Shown here: in pieces, positions 7,284-15,285 of the stretch
Layout: the number at the start of each line of letters is the position of its first letter
Position numbering within the stretch: the stretch's first letter is position 1
DNA from: Methylococcaceae bacterium
GTDB lineage: Bacteria; Pseudomonadota; Gammaproteobacteria; Methylococcales; Methylomonadaceae
Assembly: GCA_947505055.1 (NCBI GenBank)
Contig: CANNLO010000024.1
Location: forward strand, 1-26,577
DNA length: 26,577 nucleotides
Direction of reading: 5' to 3'
Notes under the pieces: generated by a model
What the model was told of the DNA's origin: nothing
The model's input: only the letters and a program-made list of their open reading frames with translations
Databases searched by the model: none
Program-made: the position numbers and the translations under genes

Positions 7284-8525
7284 ATGAAAAACAGTCTCAA
7301 AATCAGCTTGTTGCTTGTTATTACCGCATTGCTAAGCGGCTGCGCCAGTTTTGGCAAAGGCATAGCAGAAGCTTTCCTTGAAAAACAGCAGGCTGTCGAT
7401 ACGCGTCTTTGTGAAATTCGGGGCAAGCCATTTAAAGGACTCTTGCCTTTTCTGGATAATAAGCCGGGTAAAATGAAAGTACTGATGGTTCATGGGGTAG
7501 GGGATCATTTGCCGGGTTATACCACTCAATTCCTGGAAAAACTCGCCAAGGAACTGGACCTCACTGCAATGGCCGCGCAAGTCAAAAATATTACACTAAC
7601 AAGTCGAATTGATACGACAAAAAATTTGGGTAATTTAAGAATCACCCGATTATTAAGCAAAGACAGGGTTAAAGAATTACTGTTTTATGAATTAAGCTGG
7701 TCTGTAATTACTGCCAAGCAAAAAGAGGTCTTGGCTTATGATAATTCGGGTGAATATTCGTTTCGCAGAGCTGAAGTCAATAATTTGATGAAGAAGTTTT
7801 CCAACGATACCAGTCCTGATCCCATTATTTATTTGGGAGATAGTCGGGAAGATATACTGGTGTCTTTTGGTCAATCTTTATGCTGGATGACTAAAAGCAA
7901 GTGGAATGAATTACCCGATGATGTTTCTCAAGCCTGTTCGTTTAATGATGATACGGCGGCAGAAAATACAAAGATTGACCAGTATGCGTTTATTTCACAC
8001 AGCCTGGGGAGTCGCATCACTATTGATGGCATGGAACGTATTGCCTCCTTGCTGCACTCGCGAGATCCTGATTTTACTCAGGGCCTAAAGGATAAAGAAA
8101 TTCCGGTTTATATGCTGTCCAACCAATTGCCTATGTTGCAGTTAGGTCGTCAATTGCCTGAGGTGAGTAATCAAAAAGCGGCTTTTTGTCAGTCGAATGG
8201 CGAAAAATATAATCAACGGATGTTGGCTAAAATGCCCATTATTGCCTTTAGTGATCCTAACGATTTGTTAAGTTATGCCATACCCCATGGTTTTGTAGAA
8301 AAGTACCTCGATTCAAGATTATGTACTGACGTTACAAATATCAACATTAACATCGCGAATGTTTTTGATGTGTTTGGAATGGGGAAATTCGCAAACCCTC
8401 TTGAGGCACATGTGGGTTACGATACCGATGATCGGGTCGTGGCGTTAATTGCCAAAGGTATTGGCAATGTAAACACCGCTAAAGTTGTTACGGAACGTTG
8501 TCAATGGACTGAGACAATAGATTAG
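7284..8525 (+). CDS. Lipoprotein with an alpha/beta-hydrolase (lipase-like) core
   Basis: A 413-residue predicted lipoprotein: signal peptide ending LLSGC with Cys20. A serine-hydrolase pattern follows. MVHGVGDH (69-75) fits the oxyanion loop. FISHSLGSR contains the nucleophile elbow SHSLGS with Ser240. FSDPNDLLSY holds Asp324 and Asp326 as acid candidates, and His376 in EAHVGYD is a candidate base. The elbow has Ser in place of the usual first Gly. The fold is interpreted from motifs, and the substrate is unknown; an ester or lipid at the inner face of the outer membrane is one option. The residue after Cys20 is Ala, consistent with outer-membrane sorting. It is the last gene of the DUF1244-methyltransferase operon. 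Confidence 0.72.
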   Translation: MKNSLKISLLLVITALLSGCASFGKGIAEAFLEKQQAVDTRLCEIRGKPFKGLLPFLDNKPGKMKVLMVHGVGDHLPGYTTQFLEKLAKELDLTAMAAQVKNITLTSRIDTTKNLGNLRITRLLSKDRVKELLFYELSWSVITAKQKEVLAYDNSGEYSFRRAEVNNLMKKFSNDTSPDPIIYLGDSREDILVSFGQSLCWMTKSKWNELPDDVSQACSFNDDTAAENTKIDQYAFISHSLGSRITIDGMERIASLLHSRDPDFTQGLKDKEIPVYMLSNQLPMLQLGRQLPEVSNQKAAFCQSNGEKYNQRMLAKMPIIAFSDPNDLLSYAIPHGFVEKYLDSRLCTDVTNININIANVFDVFGMGKFANPLEAHVGYDTDDRVVALIAKGIGNVNTAKVVTERCQWTETID

Positions 8526-8535
8526 AAAGCCAATG

Positions 8536-8562
8536 GTTGGGTTGGTGCTTTTGCAACCCAAC
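8536..8562. terminator. Hairpin between convergent genes
   Basis: GTTGGGTTG and its complement CAACCCAAC form a 9-bp stem with a 9-nt loop, in the 43-bp gap between the hydrolase-like lipoprotein (plus) and the GH17 gene (minus). The T run is weak on both sides; the minus strand has GGCTTTCT after the stem. It is placed to stop transcription from both sides. Confidence 0.45.
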
Positions 8563-8568
8563 ATCCAC

Positions 8569-9549
8569 CTAAAAACGCATACAAGAATAGGGTGCCTCAC
8601 CTTTGCAAATGCCCCAAAAACTGCCAAATTTTCCTTCGTTACCAGGTTTCCAGCTTTCTGAAAAAGCTTCAAAAACTACGCCGTCCCAGCCTTTTTTAGT
8701 GAGTTTCTTAAAAGTGGATTTAACGACCAGCTCCTGATTTTTTTTGCCAGCAACACTGCAATGCTGCTGGGTGCGTTTGTTGATTTCAGTACCACCTTCA
8801 GGGCCATTGGGCCAACCAAATTCAGTTATAGTTAGTGGCTTATCGGGATAAGTTCTATGAACATCTTCAAGTCTCGCTATATGAAAATCTGCAGCTTTTT
8901 CTGCCGGCGTACATGGAAAAACACCGGAATGTTTGTTTTCCCACCAGGGAAAAACATTGACCCCGATCCAATCGACTTGCGCACCAAAATTGGTTTGATG
9001 ACAAGGTGAAACCCGGTTGCACCATTCCCACCAGGTATCAATGGTAGTGATGGGCTGTGTTACGCCTGCTTTGTGTAAGTCATCGATGCAGCGGGTTATT
9101 TCGCCATCAAATTCATAATTGTGACGGGTTCTTACTTCGGAGCCGCAACTTAATTTGATAATGGTTTTTGGAAAGGCTTTTGCTACTTCAATACCTCTGG
9201 CGATAGATTTTGAATTAACGGCAATATCATTATCGAGCCAGATAATTGCTATGACTTTAAGATGCCGGGCTTCCGCTGCGGCAAAAGTATATTCCAAGCC
9301 ATTCATCACGCCGTAAGTCATGATGCAGCGAAAAGGCGTTTCCTTGACTAAAGTGTCGAGTAGCTGATTAATTAATTCTTTGGATGGTTGCGCGCCGTAA
9401 TCCGGATTAAGTTTGCCCACATAAGGACTGAAGGCAGCGCATTGTAGTGAATGTTTAGGAGTAGCTTTTGTCGGTTGTGAACGCGCTGAGGCGTTTTGGC
9501 AGATGAATATCGCGGTGGAAAGTGTAAGAAATAAAAGCAATTGTTTCAT
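8569..9549 (-). CDS. Secreted glycoside hydrolase family 17-like protein (beta-1,3-glucanase type)
   Basis: A 326-residue predicted periplasmic or exported enzyme. I chose the ATG at 9549, since it begins a clear signal peptide (MKQLLLFLTLSTAIFICQ, cut near NASA) and has AAGGA upstream; a start at 9585 would add 12 residues that spoil the signal. The GH17 pattern is visible: YVGKLNPDYG near the start, SCGSEVRTRH with Glu138 as candidate acid/base, DWIGVNVFPWWE, ITEFGWPNGPEGG with Glu243 as candidate nucleophile, and VFEAFSESWK. Family 17 enzymes act on beta-1,3-glucans; bacterial members may also transfer glucan chains. Six or more Cys suggest disulfides. It follows the cupredoxin stop by 39 bp and is probably in the copper operon. 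Confidence 0.85.
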   Translation of the reverse strand: MKQLLLFLTLSTAIFICQNASARSQPTKATPKHSLQCAAFSPYVGKLNPDYGAQPSKELINQLLDTLVKETPFRCIMTYGVMNGLEYTFAAAEARHLKVIAIIWLDNDIAVNSKSIARGIEVAKAFPKTIIKLSCGSEVRTRHNYEFDGEITRCIDDLHKAGVTQPITTIDTWWEWCNRVSPCHQTNFGAQVDWIGVNVFPWWENKHSGVFPCTPAEKAADFHIARLEDVHRTYPDKPLTITEFGWPNGPEGGTEINKRTQQHCSVAGKKNQELVVKSTFKKLTKKGWDGVVFEAFSESWKPGNEGKFGSFWGICKGEAPYSCMRF

Positions 9550-9588
9550 GGTGTCCTTGAAGTATTTAGGGATAATGTTATCCAATTC

Positions 9589-10245
9589 CTACCATTTTTT
9601 TCTGATAACGAAAAATGGAATCACGCAACCTGCCAAAATACATAAAATCAACACAGCCCAAGTTGTCTGTTGCCAGTCGACCGGATAAATATCTGCTTTA
9701 ACCGGCTTGCTGATGCCGGGAATACTGGGTAAATTTACATCTCCACCATCGACTTTTAATTGCGCCTTCATGCCTTTTTCCATGTGTTGCGCTATTTCAC
9801 AGTGCACCAGATAAGTTTTCTTCTGGCTGGGCACAATTAACGAAGCTTTTAATTCGCCCTGGCCGTAAAGTTCCAGATGAAACATGCCCTGTGGATAGAG
9901 ATAGCCCGGCAAACCATGAATCATCAATTGATGGCGGATCTGGTCATCATTGATAAAGGTGATATTGATTCGGGAGCAAGGTGCAACGTCCCATTCCTGA
10001 TTGTCAAAAGCAAACATTTTTCCAGGGAATTTTAACGCATGCTTCTGGCCGGCATGAATGGTGATGTTAACGTCGTCGGAAATTTTCGTGCAATCTTTGG
10101 GCAGATTGTCGGTATTGGCATTCATGATCATGCCTTTTTCATCCATTTGCATGCTACCGTTATGCATCATGGCCATGGAGTCATCTGCTTGTAAGTGTGT
10201 GCAGTGCAAACCTAGCAGGCTAAAGAGTATCAAAAATATTTTCAT
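9589..10245 (-). CDS. Membrane-anchored cupredoxin with Met-rich N terminus
   Basis: A 218-residue copper protein. A signal peptide (1-20) is followed by a Met/His-rich stretch (about 23-41, with Met at 24, 26, 27, 32, 34, 39 and 41 and His28) of the kind that binds Cu(I). The cupredoxin domain spans about 58-165. The type-1 copper ligands can be read as His105 (RHQLMIHG), Cys149 and His154 (HCEIAQH) and Met159. Cys51 and Cys90 may form a disulfide. A C-terminal membrane segment (about 195-213) ends in RKKW, so the copper domain faces the periplasm. The ATG overlaps the multicopper oxidase stop by 4 bp, which makes it a likely electron donor, acceptor or copper supplier for that enzyme (inference). 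Confidence 0.88.
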   Translation of the reverse strand: MKIFLILFSLLGLHCTHLQADDSMAMMHNGSMQMDEKGMIMNANTDNLPKDCTKISDDVNITIHAGQKHALKFPGKMFAFDNQEWDVAPCSRINITFINDDQIRHQLMIHGLPGYLYPQGMFHLELYGQGELKASLIVPSQKKTYLVHCEIAQHMEKGMKAQLKVDGGDVNLPSIPGISKPVKADIYPVDWQQTTWAVLILCILAGCVIPFFVIRKKW

Positions 10246-11906
10246 GATTTTTGTTTCCGCTTATAAATCAATATCATCAAAATAACCAGACCAATACCTA
10301 AACCGGTTGCCAAGCCAAACAGGATGAGTCGCAGATAATCAGGCTTTAACAAACCGGGTTCGCCCAATAACGGCGCGAATTCGCCTTGCCCCCAAACGGC
10401 CTGTTTTTTGGCGTAATAATCTTTATTAAAAACCTGATCAAGCAAAGACTCATGCATTTTTGGCATGCCTTGCTCATCAAGATAAGGCTTATAGGCCAGT
10501 ATCGCAATATTACCGCCCGGTTCCATGCCATCTGTGGTTGTGCCGGTCGGGACATGGTCATGAAACATCCATAACCCCGGGCCATAACTGTGTAAACCGT
10601 CATTTCGGGTTTGCAAACGTAAATCAAGTCGTTGCGCCGGAGCAATATCGAAGACATCGCGGGTTATTTGCGTGGCTTCGGGTTGGTCGACGCCATCATA
10701 AGCAGTGATAGTAGCCTTATGACCGTGAATATGTAGAGCAACTAAAGAGCGCTGGGCATTAGCCACATGCAGTTTTATATCTTCGTTTTCATTGGCGACA
10801 ATCAGGCTGTCTCTGAGCGTGTAAGGAAAAGAATGGCCGTTGAGCATGAAGTAGTTTTCAAAGGACTCGGTTATGTTGTATTCGCGACTCATCCGGTGAG
10901 CGATTAGCCTTGGATCGTTAGCCTCCTGAATAATTTTGGCCAGTTTTTTGTCAACAGATTGATAATATAAATCATATTCCTGGCTGAAAGATTTTTGTAC
11001 TGCAACCGCAGGATGACGAACCTGGCCAGCGCCGATATTAAAGGTTTGCACCCAATTGTCGGGTTTGTTTTCTTCGACAATGAATAGGCCGTTTAAGCCC
11101 ATCATATAATGTTGGGCGGTTTGTACGTGGCAATGGTAATACATTGAGCCGGTATGTCTGGGCTGGATTTCGTAGGTGTGGCTTTTGCCGGGAAACACCG
11201 GATGCTCTTCCATGCCGTCATTATCGTCTCCGGCGGGTGTTAGCCAGGAATGGTCAACGCCATGTAGATGTATGGTGTGCGGCAAATAATGGGTGTTTTC
11301 CAGCGTGATATAGACTTTGTCGCCCTGCTCAACCCGAATAACCGGGGACGGTGCGCGCAACAACGGATTGGCGACCAGGGAGTTGAAGTTTTTAAGCGCC
11401 ATGCCGCTGGATTTGGGAGCATAGACCCAAAGTCCTGGCTGAATGCCGGGAGCAATGTCAAAAGTGTTAATCAGAAAGTCGCCGTCCGGACTGGCGCCGT
11501 TAAGTTCTACCACTTCCAGTTTGATGCGAATAATGTCAGGGTCGCCATCACCATCCAGATCATCAGTCATCGTTAACGCGTCCTGAGCAAAATGAGTCTG
11601 CATCAGCGTTTGCATTGAGACATTATTGGTGCCTTTAACTGACACAGCAATATCATAGGGATTATCAGGTTCGCAGGAGGGTGCGGCTTCAATCTTTACG
11701 CCATCAATGACTTGTGCCTCACGCCAATCGGGATGTTCATTCGAGCAGGGTTTTTCGACGGCAACGGTTTCCCCTGTGCGATTAAAAACAGTTGCAGGGG
11801 GCGTTAGTCCCGATTTCTGTAAGGTCGATGGAACTAAATAAACGGCGCTAGTCGCTAAGCCGGAGATAAGTACTATCAATAAAACGAACAGCGATCTTTT
11901 GCTCAT
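10242..11906 (-). CDS. Membrane-anchored two-domain multicopper oxidase, type-1 copper in first domain
   Basis: A 554-residue multicopper oxidase. A hydrophobic N terminus (6-25) acts as signal or anchor, and a C-terminal membrane helix (about 526-547) ends in KRKQKS. An extra N-terminal region (50-150) holds an acidic DDLDGDGDPD loop (115-124) that looks like a calcium site. The first cupredoxin has HTIHLHG (His210, 213, 215) and HCHVQTAQHYMMGL (His258, Cys259, His260, His266, Met268/269), so the type-1 site is here. The second has LHIHGH (His392, 394, 396) and FHDH (His449, 451), with Asp450 where a type-1 Cys would sit. Enough His remain for the trinuclear cluster. This order fits two-domain enzymes of the type-B arrangement, not CopA/CueO. 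The substrate is unknown. It is first in the operon, upstream of the cupredoxin and GH17 genes. Confidence 0.88.
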   Translation of the reverse strand: MSKRSLFVLLIVLISGLATSAVYLVPSTLQKSGLTPPATVFNRTGETVAVEKPCSNEHPDWREAQVIDGVKIEAAPSCEPDNPYDIAVSVKGTNNVSMQTLMQTHFAQDALTMTDDLDGDGDPDIIRIKLEVVELNGASPDGDFLINTFDIAPGIQPGLWVYAPKSSGMALKNFNSLVANPLLRAPSPVIRVEQGDKVYITLENTHYLPHTIHLHGVDHSWLTPAGDDNDGMEEHPVFPGKSHTYEIQPRHTGSMYYHCHVQTAQHYMMGLNGLFIVEENKPDNWVQTFNIGAGQVRHPAVAVQKSFSQEYDLYYQSVDKKLAKIIQEANDPRLIAHRMSREYNITESFENYFMLNGHSFPYTLRDSLIVANENEDIKLHVANAQRSLVALHIHGHKATITAYDGVDQPEATQITRDVFDIAPAQRLDLRLQTRNDGLHSYGPGLWMFHDHVPTGTTTDGMEPGGNIAILAYKPYLDEQGMPKMHESLLDQVFNKDYYAKKQAVWGQGEFAPLLGEPGLLKPDYLRLILFGLATGLGIGLVILMILIYKRKQKS

Positions 11907-12172
11907 ATAACTAAAATGAAAACTATAAAGTGGTTCTATTGTAAATCTCCACCCTGTTAAAACCTAGGTGCATTTTTATTATGACGCTGCTTAGAAGTCG
12001 CGATATTTGTTTTGAGTTGGCTAGACTGACATTATAAATAACACTATCAGGCATTATCCTTGTTATAATTTCTTCAATTTCTGTAATGATCATCAGGTCG
12101 CTTACTCCAGCATCTAAAGAGCATTAAGTTTTTTAGTCTTTATGGGTGCAAATATTTACCGGGTATTAATGC

Positions 12173-12712
12173 ATGTCTAATTCAAACTCCTATAATCCTG
12201 ATCTTGATTGGACCCAGGTAAGGGAAACATCAAAAATGCTTATTTTATCGGCTATTCAGGTAGAAGATATGTTGAATGAGGCTGATCTATCGGTAAATAC
12301 ATTAACTGAGTCGTTTACTGCCATTGTTGAGAATATGCATGCCATTAATGATCATTTACTGACGTTGGATAACTGTAAAATAAGAGATGACGCCTTAGCC
12401 TGTTGTTCCGAAACAACTGATAAAATTCAGTCTTCGATTATTGCTTTCCAGTTTTATGATCGGATGCAACAATGTTTACAACATGTTACCTCCAATTTAA
12501 AAGGCTTATCTGAGTTGGTGGAAAGTCCTGATCGTCTGTATAACCCCTCAGAATGGCGGCAGTTTCAAACGCTAATTCGTGCCCGCTACACCATGGAATC
12601 AGAAAAACTGATGTTTGATGCCATCGTTGAAGGTAAATCAGTGAATGAAGCGTTGGCGATAAAAAATACGCATCAGGAAGAAGATCAGTCCGACAATATA
12701 GAGCTTTTTTAA
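12173..12712 (+). CDS. Helical cytoplasmic protein of unknown function, possibly chemotaxis-related
   Basis: A 179-residue, mostly helical, soluble protein with no signal peptide. The segment SSIIAFQFYDRMQQCLQHV (about 87-105) resembles the FQDR/FQD-type helix found in CheZ-like and methyl-accepting-protein-associated helical bundles. The following LVESPDRLYNPSEWRQF and RYTMESEKLMFDAIVEG blocks look conserved. I do not recognise a named family with confidence. A short acidic tail (EEDQSDNIELF) ends the protein and is reminiscent of adaptor tails. The TPR lipoprotein gene starts 6 bp after its stop, so the two are probably one operon. There is a TATAAT at 12064 in the 5' region but no matching -35. 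The ribosome-binding site is poor. Confidence 0.7.
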   Translation: MSNSNSYNPDLDWTQVRETSKMLILSAIQVEDMLNEADLSVNTLTESFTAIVENMHAINDHLLTLDNCKIRDDALACCSETTDKIQSSIIAFQFYDRMQQCLQHVTSNLKGLSELVESPDRLYNPSEWRQFQTLIRARYTMESEKLMFDAIVEGKSVNEALAIKNTHQEEDQSDNIELF

Positions 12713-12718
12713 TAAATC

Positions 12719-13489
12719 ATGTCATTTACCCGTTTAGTCATAATTTGTACCTTGTCCTTTTTGTTTGCCGGTTGCTCCCAGTTTTACGGATCACAACCGC
12801 CCGCGCCAATTTATGGCGGTCAGTCAAAGAGTCAAAAACCTGTTGCGAGTACACAAAAAAGGTCAAAATCACATAAGACTATCTCTAATGAAGTTGTTAA
12901 AATTCGGCCTCTTAAAGATATTTCAGTGATAAAGCCCGAGGCAATTCCTTCTTCATTACCATCGACAGAACCGGTTCCGTTTGGAAGCATACCACCAGTC
13001 GAGTCTACCAAGCCTGCGGGTTTTGAAATGTCGGAATCGGCTGCCCCAGCCGATATTGCTCCTGTTATAGAACCAAAACGGGAGCAACCATTGCTCCTTT
13101 CTGCCCCGCCACCGCCAGTGTCCTCGCCTGAATTAACCACGTTTGAGCCCATGGAGGCTACAGCGCCAATGACGCCGGCAGTTGGTGCGCTGGTTTTGGC
13201 CGCGAATCAAAACAGTCAAAGTGGTGATCTGGAATTGGCGGCGGCATCGCTAGAGCGAGCCATCAGAATTGAGCCAAGAAATGCAAATTTGTATTATAAA
13301 TTGGCTTTATTGAGATTAAAGCAGGAAAAACCCCGTTTGGCGGAAGATCTCGCGAAAAAATCTGCCTTATTGGCGGCTTCGGATAATAAACTTAAAAAAC
13401 ACTGCTGGTTGTTGATCGCTCATGTCAGAGAAATTCAGCAAAATTTTGCAGGGGCTAAAGAAGCCATGACGAAGGCAGAGAATTTTTAA
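12719..13489 (+). CDS. TPR lipoprotein, LpoP-like
   Basis: A 256-residue predicted lipoprotein with a signal ending FLFAGC (Cys19). A long Pro/Ser/Lys-rich linker (about 25-155) includes basic, then Pro-Ala-rich parts. A C-terminal TPR-type domain (about 158-256) contains GDLELAAASLERAIRIEPRN, NLYYKLALLRLKQEKP and FAGAKEAMTKAENF. This layout, an outer-membrane lipid anchor, a flexible spacer and a short TPR domain, matches LpoP, the Pseudomonas lipoprotein that activates the peptidoglycan synthase PBP1b. The resemblance of the TPR block to LpoP is from memory and not tested. The mrcB gene is not in this window, so the assignment is tentative. The residue after the lipidated Cys is Ser, consistent with outer-membrane sorting. 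Confidence 0.75.
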   Translation: MSFTRLVIICTLSFLFAGCSQFYGSQPPAPIYGGQSKSQKPVASTQKRSKSHKTISNEVVKIRPLKDISVIKPEAIPSSLPSTEPVPFGSIPPVESTKPAGFEMSESAAPADIAPVIEPKREQPLLLSAPPPPVSSPELTTFEPMEATAPMTPAVGALVLAANQNSQSGDLELAAASLERAIRIEPRNANLYYKLALLRLKQEKPRLAEDLAKKSALLAASDNKLKKHCWLLIAHVREIQQNFAGAKEAMTKAENF

Positions 13490-13586
13490 GCGCTACATTC
13501 GTCCACAAATATCGTTTCCTCCACGAAAAGCACGATATTGTTCAAGCAGACATTAAACATCATCCCAAATGTCGTTCGAGATTTTA

Positions 13587-13612
13587 ATGAGCCGCAGCGG
13601 TTTTAGGCTCAT
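13587..13612 (+). repeat. Short inverted repeat after the TPR lipoprotein gene
   Basis: ATGAGCC and GGCTCAT form a 7-bp stem around a 13-nt loop, about 100 bp past the TPR lipoprotein stop. No T run follows. It may be a weak transcription-stop or message-end structure. Confidence 0.3.
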
Positions 13613-13630
13613 ACATTTATGTCAATCATA

Positions 13631-13663
13631 AGCTCGCTAAAGAAGATGATGCTTTAGCGAGCT
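13631..13663 (+). repeat. 12-bp inverted repeat just upstream of selO
   Basis: AGCTCGCTAAAG and its perfect complement CTTTAGCGAGCT flank a 9-nt loop, ending 14 bp before the selO ATG. It could be an operator, a hairpin in the leader that affects translation, or the end of the upstream unit. No T run follows, and the ATG has no strong ribosome-binding site between it and the repeat. Confidence 0.45.
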
Positions 13664-13677
13664 AAAGAGCAAAGCCG

Positions 13678-15285
13678 ATGAATTACCAAGCTAAAATTCC
13701 CCACCTTGATAACTTGATCTTCGATAACCGTTTTACGCGCGAGTTACCTGCAGACCCTGAAATTACTAACAATCGTCGTCAGGTACATGGCGCTTCTTAT
13801 TCGCGCGTTCTGCCGACGCCCGTTAAACAACCTCAAACCGTAGCGTATTCCCACGAAGTAGCAGAGCTTCTGGGCTTGACGCGGGAAATTTGTGATTCAG
13901 CTGATTTTACCCAGGTGTTTGCCGGTAATCGTCAATTACCGGGTATGGATTGTTATGCGACTTGTTACGGCGGCCACCAGTTTGGCAATTGGGCGGGACA
14001 ACTCGGTGACGGTCGGGCTATTAATTTGGGGGAAGTCTTAAACAGTAACGATGAGCATCTGACCTTGCAACTAAAAGGATCAGGGGCTACACCTTATTCG
14101 AGGAATGCAGACGGTTTGGCCGTCTTACGTTCTTCGGTGCGTGAATTTTTATGTAGCGAAGCGATGCATCATTTGGGTGTGCCGACCACGAGAGCGTTAA
14201 GCCTTATTCTGACTGGCGAGGAAGTCATTCGGGATATGTTTTACAACGGCAATCCCAAAGTCGAACCGGGCGCAGTGGTTTGCAGGGTTGCGAAGTCTTT
14301 TACCCGTTTTGGCAGCTTTCAGATTCTTGCTGCCCGAAAGGATATTAACTTATTGAAGAAACTGGTGGATTTTACTATTGTTAGCGATTTCCCGCATTTG
14401 GGTGAACCTTCCGTGGAGATTTATCTGGCATGGTTTGAAGAAGTTTGTCAACGAACTGCCGAGATGATTGTGCACTGGCAGCGGGTCGGTTTTGTTCATG
14501 GCGTTATGAATACCGATAATATGTCGATTCTTGGCCTTACCATTGATTATGGTCCATACGGCTGGCTGGAGAATTATGACCCCAACTGGACACCTAATAC
14601 GACTGATTCAGCTGAACGTCGTTATCGTTTTGGCAGTCAGCCGCAAATTGCTTTCTGGAATCTCGGGCAATTGGCCAATGCCATTTATCCGCTTATAGAG
14701 CAGGTTGAGCCGCTGCAACAAGCCATTAATGTTTATCAGCAGACCTTTGAGCAAGGTTGGCAAGCAATGGTGGCCGCCAAGCTGGGAATTAATGTTTATG
14801 ATCCAGAGATCGATAATGAATTTAATTCCGAGTTATTGGTTTTATTGCAATTAGTTGAAACTGATATGACGATTTTTTATCGTAAGCTTGCGCTGTTGGT
14901 TATGGATTGTGAGCTCAGTAATGAAGCTTTGATGTTACCTTTGTTGGACGCTTATTATGTTCCGGAACAATTAACCGAAGCTTACATCGTGCGACTTGGC
15001 AATTGGCTCAGGCACTATATTAAACGAGTTCAAAGTACAGGCGTCAGCACAGCTGAACGGCAAAAAACAATGAATGCAGCTAACCCCAAATATGTTTTAC
15101 GCAATTACCTGGCGCAACTGGCTATTGATAAAGCCGAGCAGGGTGATTTTTCAATGGTGAATGAGTTGCTGGAATTATTACGTCATCCTTATGACGAACA
15201 ACCCGACAAAGAAGATTTCGCTTTAAAACGCCCTGACTGGGCAAGGCAAAGGGCAGGTTGCTCAATGCTGTCGTGTAGTTCTTGA
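13678..15285 (+). CDS. selO: SelO/YdiU-type protein adenylyltransferase
   Basis: A 535-residue pseudokinase-fold enzyme. SelO transfers AMP from inverted ATP to Ser, Thr or Tyr of target proteins and has been linked to oxidative stress and redox proteins. Visible family blocks: ATCYGGHQFGNWAGQLGDGRA (in pieces: YGGHQFGNWAG, GDGRA at 110-114), LKGSGATPYSRNADG (132-146), VLRSSVREFL, HGVMNTDNMSILG (274-286) with the metal-binding Asn281, and IDYGPYGW with Asp290. It ends in CSMLSCSS with Cys533 at the place where eukaryotic SelO carries selenocysteine; the codon is TGT, so ordinary Cys. Length is slightly longer than E. coli YdiU. It stands alone between two structured intergenic regions. Confidence 0.95.
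   Translation: MNYQAKIPHLDNLIFDNRFTRELPADPEITNNRRQVHGASYSRVLPTPVKQPQTVAYSHEVAELLGLTREICDSADFTQVFAGNRQLPGMDCYATCYGGHQFGNWAGQLGDGRAINLGEVLNSNDEHLTLQLKGSGATPYSRNADGLAVLRSSVREFLCSEAMHHLGVPTTRALSLILTGEEVIRDMFYNGNPKVEPGAVVCRVAKSFTRFGSFQILAARKDINLLKKLVDFTIVSDFPHLGEPSVEIYLAWFEEVCQRTAEMIVHWQRVGFVHGVMNTDNMSILGLTIDYGPYGWLENYDPNWTPNTTDSAERRYRFGSQPQIAFWNLGQLANAIYPLIEQVEPLQQAINVYQQTFEQGWQAMVAAKLGINVYDPEIDNEFNSELLVLLQLVETDMTIFYRKLALLVMDCELSNEALMLPLLDAYYVPEQLTEAYIVRLGNWLRHYIKRVQSTGVSTAERQKTMNAANPKYVLRNYLAQLAIDKAEQGDFSMVNELLELLRHPYDEQPDKEDFALKRPDWARQRAGCSMLSCSS

Noticed and set aside
9550..9585. Upstream ATG for the GH17 gene at 9585
   Set aside because: It adds 12 residues before a clear signal peptide; the internal ATG at 9549 has a good AAGGA site.
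12832..13152. Minus-strand glycine-rich frame over the TPR lipoprotein linker
   Set aside because: It is a reverse reading of the Pro/Ser/Ala-rich linker, and composition alone explains it.
15250..15285. Selenocysteine at the SelO C terminus
   Set aside because: The codon at the relevant position is TGT, and the in-frame stop follows normally.
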